Positions 52,750-60,997 of a DNA stretch of 64,000 nt are shown piece by piece; within the stretch, counting starts at the first letter, position 1, and each line of letters begins with the position of its first letter. Both the position numbers and the translations under genes were made by a program. Origin of the DNA: Arcticibacter pallidicorallinus (GTDB taxonomy: Bacteria > Bacteroidota > Bacteroidia > Sphingobacteriales > Sphingobacteriaceae); the NCBI RefSeq assembly GCF_003002875.1, contig NZ_PVTH01000005.1:310001-374000 (forward strand), given 5' to 3'. Below the pieces are notes generated by a model. The model saw only the letters and a list, made by a program, of their open reading frames with translations, did not search any database and was not told the DNA's origin.

Positions 52750-55665
52750 ATGCTTGATTCATTACCGTTGCAAGCCAAACAGCTGTTCACGATATCCCTA
52801 CTTACCTTATTCAGTTTCCAGAACATTAACGCGCAGACATTTACCGTCTTCTCCGCAACTGAAAGTGCCACAATCGTTTACGACAATAAGGGTCCGGCAC
52901 TCGACTCCATCAGCGCCTGCCTTCTTCGAGATGACATAGGCAAGGTGTCCGGTATCCCTCCCAAAGTAGTAAGCGACCTTTCCAAAGCAACGGGACAGGT
53001 AATTGTTATCGGTAATGCAAGCTCCGATCTTATCAAAAAAATCGTTCCAGGACGCACAGCATGGAAGGATAGCCTATCCGGAAAATGGGAACGATACGGT
53101 TATAAGACATTGAAAAATCCTCTCGAAAACATCAAACAAGCCTTCATCATTGCCGGAAGCGACGCGAGAGGTACCGCCTATGGCGTCTTTAGTCTCTCGG
53201 AGCGCATCGGCGTATCCCCTTGGAACTGGTGGGCCGACGCTCCAGTGAAAAAACAAAAGGAAATCACGCTGGAAATAGCCGATTATACCTCAGCAAGTCC
53301 TTCTGTTAAGTACCGTGGTATCTTTCTAAACGACGAAGACTGGGGGCTTCAGCCATGGGCTGCCAAAACTTTCGAACCCGAGACAGGCGATATTGGTCCC
53401 CGTACCTATTCGAAGATATTCGAACTTCTCCTAAGGCTCAAAGCGAACCTGATCTGGCCGGCAATGCATCCGAGTACGAAAGCCTTCTACCATTATCCCG
53501 GAAATAAGGAGGTGGCCAAAGACTACTCCATTCTAGTCGGCTCTTCCCATGCTGAACCGATGCTGAGAAACAATGTAGACGAATGGAAAAAGGAAATGGG
53601 GGCTTTCAACTATATCACCAACAAAAATACAGTACACCAATATTGGGAAACACGCGTAAAAGAAAGCGCCAATCATGATGCCATCTATACGCTGGGCATG
53701 CGCGGTGTACATGACAGTGGTATGCAAGGTGTAGAAAGCATACAAGAAACTATACCCTTGCTTGAGGGAATTATCAAAGATCAACGAAACATGCTGGCCA
53801 GACAGGTCAATAAGGACGTCACAAAAATCCCTCAGGCATTCACCGCCTATAAAGAGGTTCTGGAAATTTACGACCATGGGCTTAAACTACCCGAAGATGT
53901 AATTGTTGTATGGCCAGATGACAATTACGGGTACATACACCGTTTAAATACCGAGTCTGAGAAAAGCCGACCGGGTGGTTCGGGCGTCTATTACCATACA
54001 TCCTATTGGGGAAGGCCACATGATTATTTATGGCTAAGCACAACGCATCCTGCGCTGATCCGCGAAGAAATGATGAAAGCTTATGAAAATAAGTCAGACC
54101 GCCTCTGGGTTCTCAACGTTGGCGATATAAAACCACAAGAATATGTCATTCAGATGTTTCTGGACATGGCTTATAAAGCTGCCCCTTTCAAACAACGCGA
54201 CTATGCAAGCTCGCACCACTACCAATGGATGGAAAGCATATTCGGCACTAAACAAGCCAAAGATATTTCCGATATCATGTGGAACTATTATGACCTAGCG
54301 TTTGAACGCAAACCAGAGTTCATGGGATGGAGCCGGACAGAGCCAACAACACAAACAGATTATTCGGATTATAACCACTTCTTTTATGGAGATCAGGCGC
54401 AAAAGCGCATCGATGCCTATTCTACACTGGAGTTGAAAGCAAGAATTCTGAAAGACAAAATTGACCCGTCAGCCGCAGATGCCTTCTATCAACTGGTATA
54501 CTACCCGGTTGTTGGAGCTTCTCAAATGAATAAAAAGTTCCTTTTCAGAGACAAAAGCTATTTATACGCAAAGCAAAATAGACTAAGTGCTAAAAGCTAT
54601 GCTGCAAGATCGCAGGAAGCTTATAACATCATTCAAAAAGAAACAAATTATTTCAACACTCAACTTAGCGGTGGAAAATGGAAATACATGATGTCTATGG
54701 AACCCAGAAGCCTGCCGGTATATCTCCAGCCCAAGTTACCGGCCATTTCTATCGACAGTTCTCAGGTTTGGAATCTCGCAGCCGAAGGTTACCAGTTGAA
54801 CGACACCGCTAAGAGCACTGCAACAACCAACAGACACTCGTTACCTCCGTTCAGCAAACTGAGTAAAAGCAAATATTTCGTTGATCTGTACATTAGTGCC
54901 GGAAAGGAGCTTCAGTGGGCAGCTACATCTTATCCAAAATGGATTAAGCTCTCTCAGTCCAAGGGCGTATTAAAACCCGAATCAGGTTTGGAAGAGTTGA
55001 GAATTTGGGTAGACATAGATTGGTCTAAACTCCGGAACAAGCGTTCGGCCGAGAGTGAAATCACGTTCAAGGCAGCTGGCAAGACACTCAAAGTGAACGT
55101 AGAGGCAGTCGATCATTCAGCCTCCCTGCCAAAAAACTATAAGGGCTTCATCGGAGATAAGGGCTACGTATCCATCCCGGCCAAAAGCTATTCTCGCAAA
55201 ACCGCAGTGAACGGTGCCTTCTGGGAAGACATACAGGCACCAGGACCTGCGGGTAGCTACCTGATGGCAATGCCTCTGATCAAAAAAGAAATAAGAATGG
55301 AAACCATCAGAACAACCTCTCCCGTTCTCGAATACGACTTCTTTACTTTCAGCGGAGCTGCTCCAACAGTCCAGATACACACGCTGCCTACGCATCCACT
55401 TAACAACGAATCCCGTATGCGCTATGCCATATCAATCGATGACGGCCCCTTACAAGTGCTCGACCATACCACCACAGGCCGAAGTGAAGAGTGGAAACAA
55501 AACGTCTTAAGAAACAGTGCGATAAGAAAACTCAAGTCCCAATTCCTCGAAAAGGGACATCATACATTAAGGATCTATATGATCGATCCTGCAGTCGTCT
55601 TACAACATATCAATATTGACATGGGAGGCTTACAAAGGTCATACGGTTGGATACCAGATACCTGA
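52750..55665 (+). CDS. Secreted glycoside hydrolase family 115 (alpha-glucuronidase type)
   Basis: A 971-residue protein starting at the ATG at 52750, with a hydrophobic signal region (LFTISLLTLFSFQNINAQ). Family features are FIIAGSDARGTAYGVFSLSE and SPWNWWADAPV near residues 135-175, KYRGIFLNDEDWGLQPWA, LKANLIWPAMHPST, and VVWPDDNYGYIHRL, all typical of GH115, which removes 4-O-methyl-glucuronic acid from the O2 of xylose in glucuronoxylan. The last 300 residues form the C-terminal beta domain seen in this family. It complements the CE7 esterase, both acting on xylan side groups. Confidence 0.92.
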   Translation: MLDSLPLQAKQLFTISLLTLFSFQNINAQTFTVFSATESATIVYDNKGPALDSISACLLRDDIGKVSGIPPKVVSDLSKATGQVIVIGNASSDLIKKIVPGRTAWKDSLSGKWERYGYKTLKNPLENIKQAFIIAGSDARGTAYGVFSLSERIGVSPWNWWADAPVKKQKEITLEIADYTSASPSVKYRGIFLNDEDWGLQPWAAKTFEPETGDIGPRTYSKIFELLLRLKANLIWPAMHPSTKAFYHYPGNKEVAKDYSILVGSSHAEPMLRNNVDEWKKEMGAFNYITNKNTVHQYWETRVKESANHDAIYTLGMRGVHDSGMQGVESIQETIPLLEGIIKDQRNMLARQVNKDVTKIPQAFTAYKEVLEIYDHGLKLPEDVIVVWPDDNYGYIHRLNTESEKSRPGGSGVYYHTSYWGRPHDYLWLSTTHPALIREEMMKAYENKSDRLWVLNVGDIKPQEYVIQMFLDMAYKAAPFKQRDYASSHHYQWMESIFGTKQAKDISDIMWNYYDLAFERKPEFMGWSRTEPTTQTDYSDYNHFFYGDQAQKRIDAYSTLELKARILKDKIDPSAADAFYQLVYYPVVGASQMNKKFLFRDKSYLYAKQNRLSAKSYAARSQEAYNIIQKETNYFNTQLSGGKWKYMMSMEPRSLPVYLQPKLPAISIDSSQVWNLAAEGYQLNDTAKSTATTNRHSLPPFSKLSKSKYFVDLYISAGKELQWAATSYPKWIKLSQSKGVLKPESGLEELRIWVDIDWSKLRNKRSAESEITFKAAGKTLKVNVEAVDHSASLPKNYKGFIGDKGYVSIPAKSYSRKTAVNGAFWEDIQAPGPAGSYLMAMPLIKKEIRMETIRTTSPVLEYDFFTFSGAAPTVQIHTLPTHPLNNESRMRYAISIDDGPLQVLDHTTTGRSEEWKQNVLRNSAIRKLKSQFLEKGHHTLRIYMIDPAVVLQHINIDMGGLQRSYGWIPDT

Positions 55666-55706
55666 AACAGAATGCGTTGCCAACTGTTCTGATGTAAAAC
55701 ATCACC

Positions 55707-55919
55707 ATGAAAACAACAATAGCAATTATACTAGCGACGCTATACTTGCTAGCTTTTATCGTCGCCATTAACATTCAGGCTTCAGAAAGTCTGGTGTACT
55801 TTCTGTTCGCATTCTCTCCCGTCATGTTAATCGGTCTTGCCCTCACGATCTTGAGGGACAGGGGCGAAAATTATCCCGAGATGAAGGAAGGGCAGGAATG
55901 GGGATATTTTCATAATTAG
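55707..55919 (+). CDS. Small two-segment membrane protein
   Basis: A 70-residue protein with two membrane segments (about residues 4-23 and 30-48) and an acidic C-terminal tail (MKEGQEWGYFHN). Start and spacing fit a real gene downstream of GH115, with a hairpin after it. No family was recognised; the length is typical of accessory membrane proteins in Bacteroidetes. Confidence 0.6.
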   Translation: MKTTIAIILATLYLLAFIVAINIQASESLVYFLFAFSPVMLIGLALTILRDRGENYPEMKEGQEWGYFHN

Positions 55920-55948
55920 TAGTACACGTAATCTCAGCTATAAACGAA

Positions 55949-55982
55949 GTAAGCCCCACTATCCGAAAACGGTGGGGCTTAC
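55949..55982. terminator. Bidirectional hairpin between the small membrane protein and the pectate lyase
   Basis: GTAAGCCCCAC and GTGGGGCTTAC (55949-55959 and 55972-55982) form a perfect 11-bp stem with a 12-base loop between two convergent genes. Confidence 0.8.
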
Positions 55983-56005
55983 AAACCTAATTGATCATAT
56001 CCGCT

Positions 56006-57547
56006 TTAGCTGATCGTATCGACGTTATTGCCGAGATTCCGGTAGTTAATCTTCTCCTGAGGATTCGTTCCATTTAAGTATTCTTCCACATTGGTGTAGC
56101 CGTCACCGTCGGCATCCATAGCACCGTCGTTCGGATTTTTGGGATCTAGCTTGTACTTTCTTTCCCACTCATCCGGCATGCCGTCTCCGTCTGTGTCTAC
56201 CGGCACCTGCCCAGGCTTGTATGATAACGTCGGATATCCGCCAACTTCCGATATTTCTTTGATAATACCGGTCTGAGTCATTGTTTTTCCGGTTCGCACC
56301 ATCTCAACAACACGTTTATCGACAGCATCGCGCTTTGGTAAAGTAGCACCTGCTTTCGCCAGCACAGACTCAAAAGCGACATCCGCTGTCTGATGTGGTG
56401 CCACGGGCCATCCTTCAAATGGCGTGTTAACCCGAGCAAGACGCTCAGGTCCGCGCATACCTGCCCAGTTGTTATGAGTTAGCTCTTTGTTATCGTGCAT
56501 AATATTGCCCGCAACATACCACTTTCCGGGACGATTAGCTGCTTTAGGGTACCAATCACCGTCCTTCCATGCACTTCCCGGAGAATACATACTGCGTTCT
56601 TCGATCCGCGCAAAAACCGCACGCATGTTCTCGTTTGTGGCAGGTCCCGGTCTGAAGTAATTATTGATCAGGTTAACCATAGACGTCTCATCTCCACCAT
56701 CTATGGAACGGTGACGCCAGTTAAAAATAACATTATATCGAAAATCAAACGGGCCAGACATCCCGATCGACGGATTCCTCGCTGTGTTGCTGGCGAAGAG
56801 ATTATGATGGAATGTCGAAGGATTCCCTCCCCAGGTACCACCAAACGCATGTCCTCTGGCATCCAGCGCTTCGCTGGATATAGTCCACTGAATGGTCACA
56901 TTTTCTGCGGGATCTTTTATCTGCGTCTTACCGTCCAAAGATGGCCTCATAGTCCGGTACAGTGATATGTTCTCATCCATACCCCAGCTTGTGGAGCAAT
57001 GATCGATAATGATATGGTGCTGCGGATTTCCTCCTATATTGTCATCACCTTGTCCACCTGTAGGAACGCCTCTGCGTACCCGAACATGGCGAACAATGAC
57101 ATTATGTGTATTGATGTTTAGTGTACCGGCGATACAGATACCGTCGCCTGGAGCAGACTGCCCGGCAATAGTGATGTATGGGTCGTTGATATTCAAGTCC
57201 GTAAGCGCTTTCACAGTCCCCGCCACCCGAAATACAACAATACGGGGTCCTTTCGCTTCCAGCGCTGCCCTCAGGCTTCCAGCTCCACTATCATTAAGAT
57301 TCGTAACAGCGAAAACTTTGCCTCCCCGCCCTCCGGCAGTAAACATTCCACCACCCCATGCTCCGGGAAACGCCGGAATGACGGCTTCTGGTAATCGCGG
57401 TGGATGTGGGGGTATTTGCCCTGCTTCCGGTTGTCCGGCGGCATTATCCCTACCCTGGGCATTTGCGTCTGGAGATGACATCACAAAGGCAAGCAAAAGC
57501 ATGCCACCTGAAATACTCCGATAAAATCTGTGTGCGTTTCGTTTCAT
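56006..57547 (-). CDS. Secreted pectate lyase-like polysaccharide lyase with Ca-binding repeats
   Basis: A 513-residue protein starting at the ATG at 57547, followed by a signal peptide (GGMLLLAFVMSSPDANAQ). The body is a right-handed beta helix of the PL1/pectate lyase type, opening with AFPGAWGGGMFTAGGRGGKV and VTNLNDSGAGSLRAAL, with IIDHCSTSWGMDENIS as the typical Asp-rich strand and WGGNPSTFHHNLFASN. The last 70 residues hold two calcium-binding repeats of the thrombospondin type 3 kind, DTDGDGMPDEWE and DADGDGYTNVEE. It would cut pectin-like polygalacturonate by beta elimination; substrate not proven. No SusC/SusD partner lies nearby. Confidence 0.88.
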   Translation of the reverse strand: MKRNAHRFYRSISGGMLLLAFVMSSPDANAQGRDNAAGQPEAGQIPPHPPRLPEAVIPAFPGAWGGGMFTAGGRGGKVFAVTNLNDSGAGSLRAALEAKGPRIVVFRVAGTVKALTDLNINDPYITIAGQSAPGDGICIAGTLNINTHNVIVRHVRVRRGVPTGGQGDDNIGGNPQHHIIIDHCSTSWGMDENISLYRTMRPSLDGKTQIKDPAENVTIQWTISSEALDARGHAFGGTWGGNPSTFHHNLFASNTARNPSIGMSGPFDFRYNVIFNWRHRSIDGGDETSMVNLINNYFRPGPATNENMRAVFARIEERSMYSPGSAWKDGDWYPKAANRPGKWYVAGNIMHDNKELTHNNWAGMRGPERLARVNTPFEGWPVAPHQTADVAFESVLAKAGATLPKRDAVDKRVVEMVRTGKTMTQTGIIKEISEVGGYPTLSYKPGQVPVDTDGDGMPDEWERKYKLDPKNPNDGAMDADGDGYTNVEEYLNGTNPQEKINYRNLGNNVDTIS

Positions 57548-57766
57548 TCTTAAGTTCTTATTTATCCTAATCAATCAATTAGCAAATGGTTATCTTTTGA
57601 AGATATTGATAAGACTTTAGCTGTGCTATAGAAAACCGCCGAATAGGGTAATAAGCCTTCTGAAAGTGGAAATATTCTAACTGAATGAATAACTTTATTT
57701 ACATTCAATACGATATCAGCTCACTGTTTCTAAGATCTATTTACGATTGTCTAATCAGAACTTAAT

Positions 57767-58129
57767 ATGGAATACAATGTAATTTCAGTGCGACCGTTTA
57801 TCGGCGCCAGAGATTTTGAACAGTCAAGGAATTTTTACCGTGACCTTGGTTTTACCGAAATAACCCTAACGCCAATGATGTCACTCTTTCAAAATAAAAA
57901 TGCAGGCTTTTATCTTCAGGACGCCTATGTAAAGGATTGGATAGACAATACGATGGTCTTTTTAGAGGTCGAAAATCTGGATCAGGTTTATCGCGACCTT
58001 CTTGGCCTGAATTTAGAAACGAAGTACCCGCAAGTAAGGTTGGTTCCCATCCGCGTTGAAAATTGGGGAAGGGAGTGTTTTTTGCATGACCCCTCCGGGA
58101 TTCTCTGGCATTTCGGGGAATTTAAGTAA
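57767..58129 (+). CDS. VOC family protein (glyoxalase/bleomycin resistance fold)
   Basis: A 120-residue protein with two beta-alpha-beta-beta-beta modules: FIGARDFEQSRNFYRDLGF in the first and the final FLHDPSGILWHFGEFK in the second. Members bind a metal or sequester a ligand. The signature resembles bleomycin-binding and dioxygenase-like VOC proteins, but no drug specificity can be deduced. It is convergent with the RHH gene. Confidence 0.83.
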   Translation: MEYNVISVRPFIGARDFEQSRNFYRDLGFTEITLTPMMSLFQNKNAGFYLQDAYVKDWIDNTMVFLEVENLDQVYRDLLGLNLETKYPQVRLVPIRVENWGRECFLHDPSGILWHFGEFK

Positions 58130-58163
58130 CCGTTTTGCGCCACTATTCACATCCTGGATGATA

Positions 58164-58334
58164 TTATCCGTCCGCTTTCTTTCTGCGAATGGCCTTCTTC
58201 CGCTCGTTAATAGCTTTGTTAAGCAAATATTCAATCTGACCGTTTATGCTTCTGAATTCGTCGTTTGCCCACTCCTCCAGCTCTTTCATCATGTCGGCGC
58301 TCACCCTAAGTACAAATGGTTTCTTTTCAGCCAT
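58164..58334 (-). CDS. Arc-type ribbon-helix-helix DNA-binding protein
   Basis: A 56-residue protein: the N-terminal strand KPFVLRVSADMMKELEEWAN and the helix pair FRSINGQIEYLLNKAINER form a ribbon-helix-helix fold close to Arc repressor, with a basic tail (RKKAIRRKKADG). It is the third gene of the SPFH operon, 2 bases after the middle gene. Arc-like proteins bind DNA as dimers with beta strands in the major groove, and the two GATATCAT sites upstream of the operon are well placed for tandem dimers. Confidence 0.85.
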   Translation of the reverse strand: MAEKKPFVLRVSADMMKELEEWANDEFRSINGQIEYLLNKAINERKKAIRRKKADG

Positions 58335-58336
58335 AA

Positions 58337-58843
58337 TTACGTTGCTGCTACTGCTGCCTGTTGTTTCAAATGGATTTCTAAAGCTAAAAAGGCAAGCAAA
58401 AGCAACCAGCGGTTTTGCTTAGCCTGGACGTTAAAAGTAATAACCGGCATCTTAAACGGGCGGCTTTTAATATGTAACAATTCAGTGCCATCTTCAGCTT
58501 CCCAGATGGTTTTGCTCCTCCATATAGAAGGCTTAACAAAGGTGGCGACAAAACCGTCATATGCTGTAAAAGTGATTTTTGTGCTCCGGAAGCTCCGGGA
58601 TGTAACAGCTATTGATTCACCTTCTATGGTTTTAATCTCAGAACCTTTGCCACCTTTTGCATTTACTATCCAGTCTGTGTCGGCAGTTTCGATCTTTACT
58701 TTAGGTCGCCATGATCCTTCATATCGCAGCAACCCGTAACTGTATTGCCCGTCGGTAAGCTCATATGTCGGCCGCCAGAACCCATTTCGTTTTACCGTTA
58801 ACTCATTTGTTAACAACGATCTTATTGTTGAATAGTTCCCCAC
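58337..58843 (-). CDS. Conserved beta-rich hypothetical protein of the SPFH operon
   Basis: A 168-residue protein starting at the GTG at 58843, 2 bases after the SPFH stop; a longer frame upstream would overlap that gene. Its many beta strands (NGFWRPTYELTDGQYSYGLL and similar) and a hydrophobic helix near the C terminus (RWLLLLAFLALEIHL) recall the tubby/LURP-one/scramblase barrel, in which a C-terminal hydrophobic helix runs through a closed beta barrel. That assignment is an inference from the pattern only. It lies between SPFH and the RHH gene. Confidence 0.75.
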   Translation of the reverse strand: MGNYSTIRSLLTNELTVKRNGFWRPTYELTDGQYSYGLLRYEGSWRPKVKIETADTDWIVNAKGGKGSEIKTIEGESIAVTSRSFRSTKITFTAYDGFVATFVKPSIWRSKTIWEAEDGTELLHIKSRPFKMPVITFNVQAKQNRWLLLLAFLALEIHLKQQAAVAAT

Positions 58844-58845
58844 GA

Positions 58846-59703
58846 CTAATGATATAAAGTACCCGTATTGACGACCGGAGATACCGCACGTTCGCCACAA
58901 AGCACCACTAACAAATTACTCACCATAGCAGCCTTTCGTTCTTCATCAAACTCGACGATATTTTTCTCGGAGAGGCGGGAAAGTGCCATCTCTACCATAC
59001 CTACAGCACCTTCTACAATTTGCTTCCGTGCAGCTATAATAGCAGACGCCTGCTGTCTCTGTAGCATGGCATTGGCAATCTCAGGCGCATAGGCCAGATG
59101 CGATATACGTCCTTCCAGCACCTCTATACCTGCACGATCAAGACGTTCGTTTAGCTCCTGTTCCAATAAATGGCTCACTTGTTCCGCACCACCGCGAAGG
59201 GTAATCGCCTCGGTTTCGTCCTCCAGATTGTCGTACGCAAAGCTGTTAGCCAAATGACGCACCGCAGCCTCACTTTGTATATTGACATACTGAACGTAAT
59301 TTTCCACCGAGAAAACAGCTTTCGCGGTATCTTTCACCTGCCAGACAATGACGGCAGCAATTTCAATCGGATTCCCCAATTTGTCGTTCACTTTTAATTG
59401 TTGCCCATTAAGATTATATGCTTTCAATGATATTTTTCTCTTAACCGTAAACGGATTCACCCAGAAAAAGCCGTCTTGTTTTACCGTTCCGGTGTATTTA
59501 CCAAACAAGGTAAGCACCTTCGATTCATTGGGATTAACAATGATCAATCCCGGCAAAATCAGCGTAACGCCGATTAGCAAAATCAGAACGCAGGCAGCCC
59601 CATACTGATTGATGCCCAGATATATAGCTGTAGCCAGAAGTAAAAGAAATAAGGTTAACGCGAGGTAACCTGAGGGAGGACTGGTAATCTTTTCGGTTTC
59701 CAT
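58846..59703 (-). CDS. SPFH/Band 7 (prohibitin-like) membrane protein
   Basis: A 285-residue member of the stomatin/prohibitin/flotillin/HflK superfamily. Two hydrophobic segments near residues 12-50 anchor it, then follows the Band 7 domain (about 50-220): [35 protein letters not shown] and the conserved [20 protein letters not shown], and a C-terminal helical part rich in Ala and Glu that may oligomerise. Such proteins form membrane rings and organise lipid domains or proteases. It leads an operon with the beta-barrel-like protein and the RHH regulator. Confidence 0.9.
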   Translation of the reverse strand: METEKITSPPSGYLALTLFLLLLATAIYLGINQYGAACVLILLIGVTLILPGLIIVNPNESKVLTLFGKYTGTVKQDGFFWVNPFTVKRKISLKAYNLNGQQLKVNDKLGNPIEIAAVIVWQVKDTAKAVFSVENYVQYVNIQSEAAVRHLANSFAYDNLEDETEAITLRGGAEQVSHLLEQELNERLDRAGIEVLEGRISHLAYAPEIANAMLQRQQASAIIAARKQIVEGAVGMVEMALSRLSEKNIVEFDEERKAAMVSNLLVVLCGERAVSPVVNTGTLYH

Positions 59704-59716
59704 ACTTTTTGATTTA

Positions 59717-59741
59717 TAATGATATCATAAAGATATCATTA
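59717..59741. promoter_or_regulatory. Candidate operator of the SPFH operon
   Basis: TAATGATATC (59717-59726) and GATATCATTA (59732-59741) form a perfect inverted repeat with a 5-base spacer, and the core GATATCAT repeats directly at an 11-bp step, one helical turn. On the minus strand TATCTTTA (59728-59735), one base from the TAnnTTTG box, lies between the halves, so binding would cover the promoter. The SPFH ATG is 14 bases away. The RHH protein encoded by this operon is the likely ligand. Confidence 0.65.
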
Positions 59742-59906
59742 TATTTCCCTTAAAGAAAAGACTATGAGATTTTTATATTCCAGATAAGCTAATAAAATAG
59801 CAGCAGATGCTAACGACCTTAATACGATAGAGTGTGCACAAAAATTGCCGTATTCCAAACAGACCCGAACGCGTTACCAGAGAAAAGGCCTGTAGATCAT
59901 TTTTCT

Positions 59907-59914
59907 TAACTTTG
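59907..59914 (+). promoter_or_regulatory. -7 box of the PD40 lipoprotein gene
   Basis: TAACTTTG matches TAnnTTTG perfectly and lies 22 bases before the ATG at 59937. No clear -33 TTG is seen at the normal spacing. Confidence 0.5.
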
Positions 59915-59936
59915 CGGAACACCTTGAATTCAAACC

Positions 59937-60857
59937 ATGCGTCTATTAAAGCTTTCAATACCTTTTCTTTCCCTCCTGATCGCCTGTAACAACAATCAAC
60001 CGAGCAAAGACACCAGCACAGACAGTCTGAACTCCGCTTCTATAAGCAGTAAAAAATTTGCATTAGCGTATCGGGATGGCGATAATATTGTAGTCAGCAG
60101 TATCGACACCATGAAACAAGTATCTTTTGGTGGTGCAACGGATCCGGCAATATCTCCGGATGGTACAAAGCTCGCTTACACCATTAGTGATAGTGCCGGA
60201 AACCGCAACATTTGGGTGGCTGACCTCGAACATAAAACCCAGGCACAGTTGCCTGTTGACAATCATAACCATTACCAGGCCATGTGGTCGCCTAGTGGAA
60301 ACAAGATCGCCTTCAGCATTTTCGACAAAGGAAACCGCTGGAAAGTGGGTGTCATCAATACGGATCACTCCGGTTACCAGATATTAGAGAGCAAGTCAGC
60401 CATCGAACTTTACTCGCCCACCTGGAAGAATGAGCAGCAACTGATCGGACATGATTTAACAAATCTCTACACCTTAGATCTTTCCGGTAAGATAATTGAC
60501 ACCCAACTTTTAACAGAGTTAATCGGAAAAGACCTATCCCTTTCCAGCAGCAACCGTTTCTTCTATACCAAAGACGGTAAAAAACTTATTTTTAACGCCG
60601 GCAACACGGACATAGTGAAGAATTCAGTAGGTCCTAATGAGGCCATCTACGTATTAGATCTGGCAAGCAAAAAGACCTCCAGGATTTCTCCTGAAGGTTT
60701 GAATGTACCGTCCCTGTATGTTACGGCTGATGATCAGATATTCTATAGCGCTTCAAAAACCTCCGACTCTGTTTTTAAAATATATACCGCCGACTTAAAC
60801 GGCAATATCAAATTGCTGGTTGAAAAAGGGATGAGCCCTACAGGCGCTTCGAAATAA
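59937..60857 (+). CDS. PD40/TolB-like beta-propeller lipoprotein
   Basis: A 306-residue lipoprotein (lipobox LLIAC, Cys17) with WD40-like PD40 repeats: DPAISPDGTKLAYT, AMWSPSGNKIAFSI and others spaced about 45 residues apart, giving a beta propeller as in the C-terminal part of TolB. Such proteins bind ligands or partner proteins in the periplasm. The first residues after the lipid anchor are Ser/Thr-rich. It stands alone with its own -7 box. Confidence 0.83.
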   Translation: MRLLKLSIPFLSLLIACNNNQPSKDTSTDSLNSASISSKKFALAYRDGDNIVVSSIDTMKQVSFGGATDPAISPDGTKLAYTISDSAGNRNIWVADLEHKTQAQLPVDNHNHYQAMWSPSGNKIAFSIFDKGNRWKVGVINTDHSGYQILESKSAIELYSPTWKNEQQLIGHDLTNLYTLDLSGKIIDTQLLTELIGKDLSLSSSNRFFYTKDGKKLIFNAGNTDIVKNSVGPNEAIYVLDLASKKTSRISPEGLNVPSLYVTADDQIFYSASKTSDSVFKIYTADLNGNIKLLVEKGMSPTGASK

Positions 60858-60997
60858 TACATTGTGGTCCAACTTGTCAGGACGGTTGATAGCGTGCTTA
60901 ACAACTATTCAAACCCTGACTTTGCAAATAACAGGAATGGTTTATCATGAGCGCCTCCCTGATATTATGGAAAGTATAGTCGCTCAGAAGTTTCGGA

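Noticed and set aside
58056-58739. 227-codon plus-strand frame over the RHH and middle SPFH-operon genes
   Set aside because: Antisense to two genes with clear protein features; no motif of its own.
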